From an uncultured Lachnospiraceae bacterium (GTDB lineage: Bacteria > Bacillota > Clostridia > Lachnospirales > Lachnospiraceae): DNA of 64,000 nucleotides. The notes beneath the pieces are model-generated. The model was not told where the DNA came from and ran no database searches. It saw only the letters and a list, made by a program, of their open reading frames with translations. The position numbers and the translations under genes were made by a program. This document shows positions 52,509-61,325 of this stretch, piece after piece; the first letter of the stretch is position 1, and the number at the start of each line of letters is the position of its first letter. The DNA lies in assembly GCA_934408585.1 (NCBI GenBank), contig CAKRVA010000001.1:310001-374000 (forward strand), read 5' to 3'.

Positions 52509-54060
52509 TTTTACTCTCCTTTCCCCAAATTCCGGTTGTCCGGTAACACATTGCTTCTGTCAGATGCTCTGTTTTTATTTTTTCACTATCTTCCAAATCT
52601 GCTATTGTTCTTGCCACTCTGAGCATCCGATGGTATGCTCTCGCACTGAGCTGCATCTGCTCATAAATGTGCGCCGCCAGTTCTTTTTCCGCGTTTTCCA
52701 ATCGGCAAAACTGCTCAAACTCTTTCCCGTTCAGCTCCGCATTAAAATTGATTTTACGACCCTGATACCGCCTTTCCTGCCTTTTCCTTGCAACAAGGAC
52801 CCTTTCCCGCATTTCTTTACTGGATATTCCTTTCCTGGTCTGTTGCAGTTGTGAAATTTCAATTTTTCTCGCTTCAAGGCATAAGTCTATGCGGTCCAGA
52901 ATGGGACCTGACAGATGACTTAAATACTGATGTCTTTCATACGGCGTACAGGTACACTTATTCTGATCCGGATAATATCCACATGGACACAGGTTCATCG
53001 CGCCAATCAATATAAAATCCGCCGGATATGTAAACGTTCCGCTACTTCTCGCAATGGATATTTTTTTCTCTTCGAGCGGCTGACGCAGTAAATCTATGAT
53101 ATGGCGTTGAAATTCCGGCATTTCATCCAGAAACAAGACTCCATGATGTGCAAGGCTTATAAGCCCCGGAACCGGGAAACGTCCTCCACCGCTAAGTGCC
53201 CGCTCCGTCACTGTATGGTGTGGACTTAAAAAGGGACGCTTTTGCATAAGTGGGTTTCCCCTGGAAAGTTTTCCGGCAATACTATAAATGGATGTCACCT
53301 CCATACTCTCTTCATAAGACATTTCCGGTAAAATTGTTTCCATTCTCCGTGCCACCATGGTCTTTCCTGCCCCCGGTGGTCCGGCAATCACCATATGATG
53401 AAATCCGGCAGCTGAAATCATTGCCCCACGCTTCAGCACTTCCTGTCCACAGATATCCGAAAAGTCCATGCCATCATCTGAACATTTGAAAACACCTCTG
53501 CCCTGCTGCTGTTTTGTATCCACCTGTATCCTTTTTTGCAGCATATCCTCTTCCAACTGGAAAAGCCCTACCGCTTCCTGCAAAGAATGGACACCCGCTA
53601 CATAAATCCCTTCTACAAGAGCAGCTTCTTTGAAATTTTCTGATGGAACCATGCAGTAACGCATTCCTTTTTGAAACGCTTCCCATACAAGCGGTAAAAT
53701 TCCCGTAACCGGTTTCACTTCCCCATCGAGTCCCAATTCTCCGATTACAAACGTTTTATCTACGATGGTATTCTTCAGTTTTCCCAAAGCCTTCAACAAT
53801 CCAATTGCCACCGGTAAGTCAAATCCCGTTCCTGCCTTGTGAATATCCGCCGGCGACAAATTGATGGAAACATGCATTGGCGGCAGCGATATCCCGGCAT
53901 TTTTTAATGCAATCCGCACCCGCTCTGCGGATTCCCTTACTTCACCACCAAGACTGCCTACCATCACAAAGCACGGAAGTCCGGAAGATACATCCACTTC
54001 CACCTGAATCAAATAACTTTGGAGACCAAAAACAGTCCCCGAACACACTGAACTAAACAA
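52495..54060 (-). CDS. comM: YifB/ComM family AAA+ Mg chelatase-like protein
   Basis: 521 residues from a TTG at 54060 with AGGAGG just upstream. The family's usual N-terminal FSSV...VEVDVSSGLPCF begins right there, whereas the longer frame would run through a terminator and promoter. Lon-like N-terminal domain; AAA+ core with Walker A GPPGAGKT and Walker B LFLDEMPEF; a zinc-type CPCGYYPD loop. ComM is a helicase for branch migration during natural transformation. Transcribed with dprA. Confidence 0.92.
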   Translation of the reverse strand: MFSSVCSGTVFGLQSYLIQVEVDVSSGLPCFVMVGSLGGEVRESAERVRIALKNAGISLPPMHVSINLSPADIHKAGTGFDLPVAIGLLKALGKLKNTIVDKTFVIGELGLDGEVKPVTGILPLVWEAFQKGMRYCMVPSENFKEAALVEGIYVAGVHSLQEAVGLFQLEEDMLQKRIQVDTKQQQGRGVFKCSDDGMDFSDICGQEVLKRGAMISAAGFHHMVIAGPPGAGKTMVARRMETILPEMSYEESMEVTSIYSIAGKLSRGNPLMQKRPFLSPHHTVTERALSGGGRFPVPGLISLAHHGVLFLDEMPEFQRHIIDLLRQPLEEKKISIARSSGTFTYPADFILIGAMNLCPCGYYPDQNKCTCTPYERHQYLSHLSGPILDRIDLCLEARKIEISQLQQTRKGISSKEMRERVLVARKRQERRYQGRKINFNAELNGKEFEQFCRLENAEKELAAHIYEQMQLSARAYHRMLRVARTIADLEDSEKIKTEHLTEAMCYRTTGIWGKESKIEKL

Positions 54061-54145
54061 ATATCCTCCTTTTTCTTCTCTTTTTACATATAAAATGGGA
54101 TTTCTTTGAATAAAAAGATAAAACGAACCTAAAACAGATAAAAAT

Positions 54146-54174
54146 ATTATACGGAATTCATAAGATTTTTTCAA
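54146..54174 (-). promoter_or_regulatory. comM-dprA promoter
   Basis: TTGAAA (54169-54174), 17 bp, TATAAT (54146-54151) on the minus strand, directly after the pilT terminator. Confidence 0.6.
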
Positions 54175-54212
54175 CAAAAAAGGCAAAACCAATTTTATTT
54201 TGGTTTTGCCTG
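54174..54212 (-). terminator. Intrinsic terminator of the sigK-HD-pilT operon
   Basis: GGCAAAACCAA / TTGGTTTTGCC stem (54182-54210), followed on the minus strand by TTTTTTG. Ends transcripts from pilT. Confidence 0.85.
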
Positions 54213-54222
54213 TCATAGACTT

Positions 54223-55287
54223 CTATGGAATTTTGTGCAGCATTCCATCCGGGTCCTGTGCAAACTGAATTGCCATTTCCCTGGTAATTACGCCACTCTG
54301 GAAAAGCTGTAAAATTGCCTCATCCATCGTAATCATGCCCAATTTACGGTTGGTCTGCATAACGCTCATCAACTGATGCGATTTTCCCTCTCGAATTAGA
54401 TTCCGTACCGCATGATTCGAGTGAAGTACCTCAAACGCTGCCACACGTCCACTGCCATCCGCTTTTGGAATCAGCTGCTGTGATATAACAGCCTCTAATA
54501 CGTTTGCAAACTGCACGCGGATTTGCTGCTGCTGATGTGGTGGAAATACATCAATGACACGGTCTACCGTGCTCGCTGCTCCTATGGTATGCAGGGAGGA
54601 CAATACCAGGTGTCCCGTTTCTGCCGCCGTAATCGCCACGCTGATAGTTTCAAAATCACGCATTTCGCCAACCAGAATTACATCCGGGTCCTCACGCAAA
54701 GCGGCACGCAGTGCATTGGCATAGGACTGTGAATCCAATCCGATCTCTCTCTGGTTTACCATGGACAATTTATGCTGATGCAGATATTCAATAGGATCTT
54801 CCAACGTAATTACGTGACACTCCCGATTGTTATTTATCTTATCAATAATGGCTGCCAGAGTTGTTGACTTTCCACTTCCGGTTGGTCCTGTCACAAGTAC
54901 AAGACCTCTTTTTCTCTGATAAAGGTCAATCACGGAATCCGGTACTCCAAGCACCTCCGGAGACGGCACCTGTGTTCCTACAAGACGAAGTGCAATTGCC
55001 ACAGAGCCTCTCTGTTTATACGCATTCACACGATATCGTCCCAGATTCGGAATGGAAAAGGACATATCATGTTCGCCCTCTTTCAGAAACTTCTCCTTTT
55101 GCTGTTCGTTCATAATCTGATCCAGCAGTTTCAACGTGTCCGGTGGAAGCATTCTGTCGTATTGCATGGTAATCAAATGTCCATTCACACGCATTTTCGG
55201 CGGTACACCTACCGTAATATGTAAATCTGACGCTCCTGCGTTTTTTGCAACAGTAAGCATTTCTTCTATTGATGGGATATTTGACAT
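54223..55287 (-). CDS. pilT: Type IV pilus retraction ATPase PilT
   Basis: 354 residues from the ATG at 55287 (GAGGGAGTGG upstream). PilT signatures: ASDLHITVG near the start, Walker A GPTGSGKST at about 134-142, the Asp box (TLEDPIEYLH), Walker B VILVGEMRD and the His box GHLVLSSLHT. It depolymerises pili, giving twitching or DNA uptake. No assembly ATPase (PilB) is in the window. It starts one base after the HD-protein stop. Confidence 0.93.
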   Translation of the reverse strand: MSNIPSIEEMLTVAKNAGASDLHITVGVPPKMRVNGHLITMQYDRMLPPDTLKLLDQIMNEQQKEKFLKEGEHDMSFSIPNLGRYRVNAYKQRGSVAIALRLVGTQVPSPEVLGVPDSVIDLYQRKRGLVLVTGPTGSGKSTTLAAIIDKINNNRECHVITLEDPIEYLHQHKLSMVNQREIGLDSQSYANALRAALREDPDVILVGEMRDFETISVAITAAETGHLVLSSLHTIGAASTVDRVIDVFPPHQQQQIRVQFANVLEAVISQQLIPKADGSGRVAAFEVLHSNHAVRNLIREGKSHQLMSVMQTNRKLGMITMDEAILQLFQSGVITREMAIQFAQDPDGMLHKIP

Positions 55288-55288
55288 T

Positions 55289-56326
55289 CTATTCCACTCC
55301 CTCGTTGTTGTTTGTATCCATACCAAATTTCGAAAGCATTTCCGTATCAATTACATAACGGTTATCCAATGTTTTCATTACATCTTTTATTTCCAAATCT
55401 CCATATACATTCCGGTTTCCCAAATCGATAATATCGTTTCCGTTAAATCCCAATACCATAGGCCGGAACATATCGGATGTATTTTCTGTCAGCACAAGCG
55501 CTTTTTCTCCTGTATTCAATTCCACGCAAATTCCGGGAACCAGAATATTTACTGAATGAATCAGCGCCTCCACTACCTCTTTTGAAAAATATTTTTCTTT
55601 ATCCATCAGATACCGGATGGTTGCCACCTCGGATTCCGGCACTCCATCAAGACTCATTGCCGTCATATTGTCGTAAACGCGTGCAACTGCCAGAACTCTG
55701 CTCGGAGTCATGATTTTCATATTCTTATCCAGTTCTTCCGTCAGGGAAGCCTCAATAATCTTATCTGCCTGTGCGCAGTATCTTCGCACATTCGGGTTTG
55801 CGGAACACACTTTGTCAATCACTTCATAATCCTCAAAATTACAAAGCAATGCTGCCGTAACTACATCCAATCGCTCTTCCACGCGCAGATTCATCTGTTT
55901 ACTAAGCATAGCGCATAGAATTGCGACATTCAGTGCATGCTTATATGCAAAATCTTCCTCACTTCTAAGATTTTGAATAAAATTCACTTTGTCTTCCAAG
56001 TGACCATATGCCCGGATAATATTGGAAACAATCATTTGAAGCTTTGCTGCTCTTCCGGTTGTTGCAATCCGTTCCAATTCATCCTGCAGACTAAACACGT
56101 TAACCGATTGAAACCGTTCAAATTCAATATCTGCTTCTGACATTGGCGGTGCCGGCTCTGCCGGTTCCAAAATAAAAAGACCTATCAGACCAAAGTTCTG
56201 AATACTGGCAATTCCCTGCGGCGATAGCTTGGAATCCCTTTCATAAAGAAGTACTCCGTTTTTGTTATAAATCGGACGAGCCAGCCGCATCCCCGGTTTC
56301 AGTTCTTTGATACGCTTAAACTGCAT
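55289..56326 (-). CDS. Degenerate HD-GYP-like protein
   Basis: 345 residues. An N-terminal beta region (KPGMRLARPIYNKNGVLLYE), typical before HD-GYP domains, is followed by an HD-type helical core (YKHALNVAILCAML, ITPSRVLAVARVYDNMTA-like). The metal-binding HD pair is replaced (AALLCNFEDYE) and the HHE and GYP motifs are absent. It probably does not cleave c-di-GMP but may act as a sensor or scaffold. It lies between sigK and pilT with 4-bp and 1-bp gaps, so the three are one operon. Its target may be PilT (inference). Confidence 0.7.
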   Translation of the reverse strand: MQFKRIKELKPGMRLARPIYNKNGVLLYERDSKLSPQGIASIQNFGLIGLFILEPAEPAPPMSEADIEFERFQSVNVFSLQDELERIATTGRAAKLQMIVSNIIRAYGHLEDKVNFIQNLRSEEDFAYKHALNVAILCAMLSKQMNLRVEERLDVVTAALLCNFEDYEVIDKVCSANPNVRRYCAQADKIIEASLTEELDKNMKIMTPSRVLAVARVYDNMTAMSLDGVPESEVATIRYLMDKEKYFSKEVVEALIHSVNILVPGICVELNTGEKALVLTENTSDMFRPMVLGFNGNDIIDLGNRNVYGDLEIKDVMKTLDNRYVIDTEMLSKFGMDTNNNEGVE

Positions 56327-56330
56327 TCTG

Positions 56331-56972
56331 TCATCCCCCTTGTAGTTCTAAACCTTCTCGTAATTTTAACAACGCTCTTTTTTCGATTCGTGAAACATAA
56401 CTCCTTGAAATATGAAACTGCTCTCCAACCTCCCGTTGGGTAACCTCTTCCCCAGTACGCAGTCCATATCGTAATTCAATAATCTGTCGTTCTCTCGGTG
56501 TCAGCACCTGCCCCATGAGTACCCGAAGCCTGTTCGTATTTTCCCTCATGTCCAGTTGCTCTATAATATCTTCCTGTTCCTGCTCAATCACATCCAGAAG
56601 ATTAATTTCATTTCCCTCTTTATCCGTTCCAATCGGTTCAAACAAAGATACTTCCCGTGAGCTTTTTTTCTTCGTCCGCAACAACATCAGCAGTTCATTA
56701 TCGATGCAGCGTGAAGCATACGTGCTAAGCTTCCCTTTTCCGGCATCAAATGATGAAACAGCCTTAATGAGTCCAATGGTACCTATGGAAATCAAATCCT
56801 CCATATTCTCATCCACGTTCTGATATTTTTTTGCGATGTGGGCTACCAGACGAAGATTCTTTTCAATCAGCATTTCCCTTGCTTTTGCTGCCTCTTTCGG
56901 ATTATCTGACTGTAAAAGCTGTATATACTGTGCCTCTTGCTCTGTAGATAAGGGTTGTTGAAATGTTTTCAA
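56331..56972 (-). CDS. sigK: Sporulation sigma factor SigK-like
   Basis: 213 residues. Sigma region 2 LRLVAHIAKKYQN, EDLISIGTIGLIKAV and KGKLSTYASRCIDNELLM; region 4 TQREVGEQFHISRSYVSRIEKRAL. The closest named family is sigma-K. It is uninterrupted (no skin-like element) and lacks the N-terminal pro-sequence of Bacillus pro-sigma-K. The start is TTG. In Bacillus, sigma-K runs late mother-cell genes; here it leads an operon with pilT. Confidence 0.82.
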   Translation of the reverse strand: MKTFQQPLSTEQEAQYIQLLQSDNPKEAAKAREMLIEKNLRLVAHIAKKYQNVDENMEDLISIGTIGLIKAVSSFDAGKGKLSTYASRCIDNELLMLLRTKKKSSREVSLFEPIGTDKEGNEINLLDVIEQEQEDIIEQLDMRENTNRLRVLMGQVLTPRERQIIELRYGLRTGEEVTQREVGEQFHISRSYVSRIEKRALLKLREGLELQGG

Positions 56973-57042
56973 AGGGCACCACCAAAGTCGTTTTTATTAT
57001 TCTATGACTTTATGAGTGCTCAAGTGCCTTTCCAACAAACTT

Positions 57043-57071
57043 ATTATACAAATATAACCAATAAATAGCAA
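57043..57071 (-). promoter_or_regulatory. Candidate promoter of the sigK-HD-pilT operon
   Basis: TTGCTA (57066-57071), 17 bp, TATAAT (57043-57048) on the minus strand, about 70 bp before sigK. The pattern is sigma-A like rather than sigma-E like. Confidence 0.5.
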
Positions 57072-57078
57072 TACCAAG

Positions 57079-58239
57079 TTATGTCAACAAGAAGTCTGCC
57101 ATTACCGTATTGCTGACATCAATTCCCTGTAACGTAAGCTTTACCTGTAAAAAATCTGTTCCGTCAATCACTTCGGTTGCCAGCAGTCCAAGTTCCACAT
57201 ATTTTGCAATCACTCCCGGAAATACCTGTTCAAAGCGTTGATGATAGTTCTCATAAAACTCCTGTTCACTGACTCCCTTCATCATACGAAGTCCCAAAAA
57301 CATAAACTCTTCCATCTGTTCTTCAATCGTCAGTGACTGGATATCCGTCGCATATTCTTTTGTATGGTTTACATAACTTTCTAGTTCTGTAATATTGTGA
57401 AATCTCCGGTTTTTTACAAGAGAGGCGCTTCCAATTCCAAAGCCTACATAATTTCCTCTTGTCCAATATACCTTGTTGTGGAAACATTCGTATCCCGGTT
57501 TGGCATAATTTGATATTTCATACCGGTGAAAACCTGCTTTTTCCAATATTTCACGTGTTATTTTATACATTTCACGTTCTGTCTCTTCGTCCGGCAGCTT
57601 CGGAGTATTCTCATAAAAAGAAGTCCCCTCTTCCACAATCAGGCTATATGCTGAAATATGTACCGGCTGTGGTGTAAGCTGCAAAACCTTGTTCAGCGTT
57701 TCCCGATAAGAGGAAAGGGTCTGTTCCGGAATTGCAGACATCAGGTCCACGTTGATGTTGCTAAATCCTATTTTAACTGCTTTTTCATACGTATTCAGAA
57801 AATCCTCATAGCTATGGATTCTTCCCAATGCTTTCAGTTCACTGTTCCTTGCCGACTGCAGCCCAATGCTTAAACGATTGATGCCACTTTCCCGATAAAT
57901 CCGCAGTTTATCCTCTGTAACGGTTCCGGGATTTACTTCTATGGTAATCTCGCATTCTGCCTCCAACCGGTAAGACTGCCGCAAGGTATTTAAAACCCGG
58001 CGAATATCTTCGGCATCAATCACCGACGGAGTTCCACCGCCAATAAAAACAGACACGACCCGGAAGCCTTCATATTTATAAGCTTCTGAACGGATTTCTT
58101 CACACAAAGCATTTATATATGCTTTCCGGCTTGCTTCGGATGCCGGTCCGGAAAGGAAATCACAATACAGGCATTTCCTTACACAAAAAGGAATGTGAAT
58201 ATAAACGCTTATATTCTCAGGTTTATCATTTTTCATCAT
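57079..58239 (-). CDS. hemW: Radical SAM heme chaperone HemW (HemN-like)
   Basis: 386 residues. The radical SAM cluster motif is CVRKCLYCDF (CxxxCxxC) near residue 20; FIGGGTPSVID and the C-terminal HemN domain follow. Long called coproporphyrinogen oxidase, the family acts in heme transfer. The start overlaps the lepA stop (TGATG). The lepA-hemW order is shared with Bacillus. Confidence 0.92.
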   Translation of the reverse strand: MMKNDKPENISVYIHIPFCVRKCLYCDFLSGPASEASRKAYINALCEEIRSEAYKYEGFRVVSVFIGGGTPSVIDAEDIRRVLNTLRQSYRLEAECEITIEVNPGTVTEDKLRIYRESGINRLSIGLQSARNSELKALGRIHSYEDFLNTYEKAVKIGFSNINVDLMSAIPEQTLSSYRETLNKVLQLTPQPVHISAYSLIVEEGTSFYENTPKLPDEETEREMYKITREILEKAGFHRYEISNYAKPGYECFHNKVYWTRGNYVGFGIGSASLVKNRRFHNITELESYVNHTKEYATDIQSLTIEEQMEEFMFLGLRMMKGVSEQEFYENYHQRFEQVFPGVIAKYVELGLLATEVIDGTDFLQVKLTLQGIDVSNTVMADFLLT

Positions 58240-60053
58240 CAATTTTCATCCAGTTTTAAAACACTCATAAATGCCTTTTGTGGAATTTCCACATTACCAA
58301 CCTGGCGCATACGCTTCTTTCCTTCCTTCTGCTTTTCCAGAAGCTTCTTCTTACGCGTAATGTCGCCACCGTAACATTTTGCAAGCACGTCCTTCCGATA
58401 AGCCTTTACCGTTTCCCGTGCGATGACCTTGCCGCCAACGGCTGCCTGAATCGGAATTTCAAACAAATGACGTGGAATCTCATCCTTTAACTTTTCACAC
58501 ATTTTTCTGCCGCGCTCGTAAGCACTGTCTGCATGCACAATAAAGGATAATGCATCCACTTCTTCCTTGTTTATCAGGATATCCAGCTTAACAAGCTCTG
58601 ACCGTTCATATCCCTTCAACTCATAATCAAAAGAAGCATATCCTCTGGAACGTGACTTCAATGCATCAAAGAAGTCATAAATAATTTCATTCAATGGAAG
58701 TTCATATTTCAATAATGCTCTCGTAGATTCAATATATTCCATTCCCAGATATTTACCACGCCGTTCCTGGCAAAGCTCCATAATAGAACCAATAAATTCT
58801 GTTGTTACCATGATTTCTGCTGAAACCACCGGTTCCTCCATATATTCAATCTCTGACGGGTCCGGCAGATTGGACGGATTCGTCAGTTCAATCATTTCTC
58901 CGTTCGATTTATATACATGATAAATAACACCCGGTGCGGTTGTCACTAAATCCAGATTATACTCACGTTCCAAACGTTCCTGAATGATTTCCAAATGCAA
59001 TAATCCCAGGAATCCGCATCGGAATCCAAAGCCCAATGCTACGGAGGTTTCCGGTTCATAAGTCAGCGAAGCATCATTTAACTGAAGCTTTTCCAATGCA
59101 TCCCGCAAATCCGGATATTTTGCACCGTCTGCCGGATACATTCCGCAATATACCATAGAATTTACTTTTTTATATCCCGGAAGCGGTTCTGCACACGGAT
59201 TGTTCAAGTCAGTTACCGTATCGCCCACCGCAGTATCTTTTACATTCTTAATCGATGCCGTAATATATCCAACCATTCCGGCACTGATTTCCTCACAGGG
59301 GATAAACTGTCCCGCACCAAAATAACCGACTTCAACCACTTCTGCAGTTGCGCCTGTTGCCATCATTTTGATTTCGGTTCCCTTGGATACTCTTCCGTCC
59401 ATTACTCTGCAAAAAACAATAACCCCTTTATAGGAATCATACAAAGAATCAAAAATCAATGCTTTTAATGGTGCATTGGCATCTCCCTTAGGTGCAGGGA
59501 TTTTGTGTACAATTGCTTCCAGCACCTCATCAATTCCGATTCCGTTTTTTGCTGAAATCAGCGGTGCATCCTGCGCTTCAATTCCGATTACATCTTCAAT
59601 TTCATTTTTTACACGCTCCGGTTCTGCACTCGGTAAATCAATTTTATTGATTACCGGAAACACTTCCAGGTCATGATCCAATGCCAGATATACATTTGCC
59701 AGCGTCTGTGCTTCAATTCCCTGTGCTGCATCCACAACAAGAATTGCTCCGTCACATGCAGCAAGACTCCGGCTGACTTCATAGTTAAAGTCCACATGTC
59801 CCGGCGTATCAATCAGATTAAAGATATACTCTTCCCCATCCTGTGCCTTGTAGATTGTTCTTACGGTCTGTGCTTTAATTGTGATTCCACGTTCCCGTTC
59901 CAAATCCATATTATCAAGAACCTGTGCCTGCATCTCCCGGCTTGTCAAAAGTCCTGTTTTTTCTATAATGCGGTCTGCCAGTGTAGATTTCCCGTGGTCA
60001 ATATGTGCTACAATGCAGAAATTTCTTATTTTACTCTGATCCAAATGCGTCAT
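58239..60053 (-). CDS. lepA: Elongation factor 4 (LepA)
   Basis: 604 residues, standard. GTPase motifs AHIDHGKST, DTPGHVDF and NKIDLPSA are complete, with the LepA-specific C-terminal domain. Back-translocating ribosomal GTPase. Confidence 0.98.
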   Translation of the reverse strand: MTHLDQSKIRNFCIVAHIDHGKSTLADRIIEKTGLLTSREMQAQVLDNMDLERERGITIKAQTVRTIYKAQDGEEYIFNLIDTPGHVDFNYEVSRSLAACDGAILVVDAAQGIEAQTLANVYLALDHDLEVFPVINKIDLPSAEPERVKNEIEDVIGIEAQDAPLISAKNGIGIDEVLEAIVHKIPAPKGDANAPLKALIFDSLYDSYKGVIVFCRVMDGRVSKGTEIKMMATGATAEVVEVGYFGAGQFIPCEEISAGMVGYITASIKNVKDTAVGDTVTDLNNPCAEPLPGYKKVNSMVYCGMYPADGAKYPDLRDALEKLQLNDASLTYEPETSVALGFGFRCGFLGLLHLEIIQERLEREYNLDLVTTAPGVIYHVYKSNGEMIELTNPSNLPDPSEIEYMEEPVVSAEIMVTTEFIGSIMELCQERRGKYLGMEYIESTRALLKYELPLNEIIYDFFDALKSRSRGYASFDYELKGYERSELVKLDILINKEEVDALSFIVHADSAYERGRKMCEKLKDEIPRHLFEIPIQAAVGGKVIARETVKAYRKDVLAKCYGGDITRKKKLLEKQKEGKKRMRQVGNVEIPQKAFMSVLKLDEN

Positions 60054-60093
60054 GTTTTCCTCCTGTTTGAAGCGAGTGCCATATTCCGAATGA

Positions 60094-61287
60094 TTATACC
60101 ATTTTTCTTAGTACAATGGCAAGAACATGTGCTAAAGGATCACACGCATTCATAATTTCCTCTACCGTATTATTCTGGGCTCCCAATTCTATCAGCATGC
60201 TATGGGAACACAGATGCATATTATAGCGGTATGCTTTCAGATATATTTTTCTTGCAATTCCCGGGTAATACTCGTTTGCTGCCACCTGTGCCTGAAAAGA
60301 GAACGCAAGATTATCCAGAATATATGGATTCTCCAGATACGCAATATCTCCCTTTTTCCTGGAATAGCTCAATCCATTAAAAAACATAAACCGTGCCGTT
60401 GGTCTTCCCTGTAAATCCATTACCAGCTTCCGATCTCCGGACATTTCGTCCCTATGTAAGTCAATTACTACCTGAATGGAAGGATTTTCTTTTAATATCT
60501 GTTCAATTGCCGGTAACGCCGCATCATATGCAGAATCACGTTCACCATCATACACCCCGGTATGATGAAGCACCCGGAATCCATACCCTTCCAACAAAGA
60601 GGCGAGGCGGTCTCCTGCTCCCACAATTGTTGTTGACGCATCTCCCTCTACGGAATCCAGAAACGCCTCGCTTGCGTGCGTATGATAAATTAATATCTGC
60701 GGTCCGTCATCGCCGGTTTCTTCTATTGTTAAATCCTGATTTAGTAATTTATCCAGCTCCAGATATTCGCTTTTCATACTGGTAGAGCTGTCAACTGCAA
60801 AAAACTCCGCACGCAGATCATCTTGTGTCCATCCGGTAGACCAGTCATACATCATACACGGAATCTCCTGTTCCTGAAAAGAAACGGTTTCCTCCATGTT
60901 TGCTTCCATAGTTTCTTCCGGGTTCTCTTCCTGCTCCGACTCTTTTCTTTTGCTATTCTCCTGCAACATTTCATCCATATAAGAAATCGTAATGCTCTCT
61001 TTCCGATCTGCATCATCGACAGCATCTGCAAGTTGTGGTTCTTCCTCTTCGGTTTTCTCACTATCTATAGGTGCTGTTACAAATGCACTATAATAAAAAC
61101 AGGGAGAATTCCATGCCACAGCACGTTCCACTAAGGAGATTTCACTAATCCGGTATTCCTGTTGTCTTTGATAGGACACTATCGGCAGCCATGTATTTTC
61201 CACCTGACTAATCAACAACAGAATGAGTAACTGCAACGCACTTTTTTTGATTATGTGATGATCTAATATTCTATACAAGCCACACAC
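60094..61287 (-). CDS. spoIIP: Stage II sporulation protein P
   Basis: 397 residues. One N-terminal membrane helix is followed by a low-complexity Glu-rich region (about 75-135) and the SpoIIP amidase/endopeptidase domain with QILIYHTHASEAFLDS, VIDLHRDEMSGDR and the Glu in IELGAQNNT (zinc ligands H, E, H). It thins the septal peptidoglycan for engulfment with SpoIID/SpoIIM. The GTG start has no strong ribosome site, so the first residues are uncertain. Confidence 0.92.
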   Translation of the reverse strand: MCGLYRILDHHIIKKSALQLLILLLISQVENTWLPIVSYQRQQEYRISEISLVERAVAWNSPCFYYSAFVTAPIDSEKTEEEEPQLADAVDDADRKESITISYMDEMLQENSKRKESEQEENPEETMEANMEETVSFQEQEIPCMMYDWSTGWTQDDLRAEFFAVDSSTSMKSEYLELDKLLNQDLTIEETGDDGPQILIYHTHASEAFLDSVEGDASTTIVGAGDRLASLLEGYGFRVLHHTGVYDGERDSAYDAALPAIEQILKENPSIQVVIDLHRDEMSGDRKLVMDLQGRPTARFMFFNGLSYSRKKGDIAYLENPYILDNLAFSFQAQVAANEYYPGIARKIYLKAYRYNMHLCSHSMLIELGAQNNTVEEIMNACDPLAHVLAIVLRKMV

Positions 61288-61325
61288 CCCACTAGGGTAT
61301 CTTATGCTTTTGATTGGACATTCAT

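Noticed and set aside
54061..54216. 52-residue N-terminal extension of ComM
   Set aside because: It would be encoded across the pilT terminator hairpin and the comM promoter; the family N-terminus starts at the TTG at 54060.
56331..56972. sigK interrupted by a skin-like element
   Set aside because: The gene is continuous from region 2 to region 4, with no recombinase nearby.
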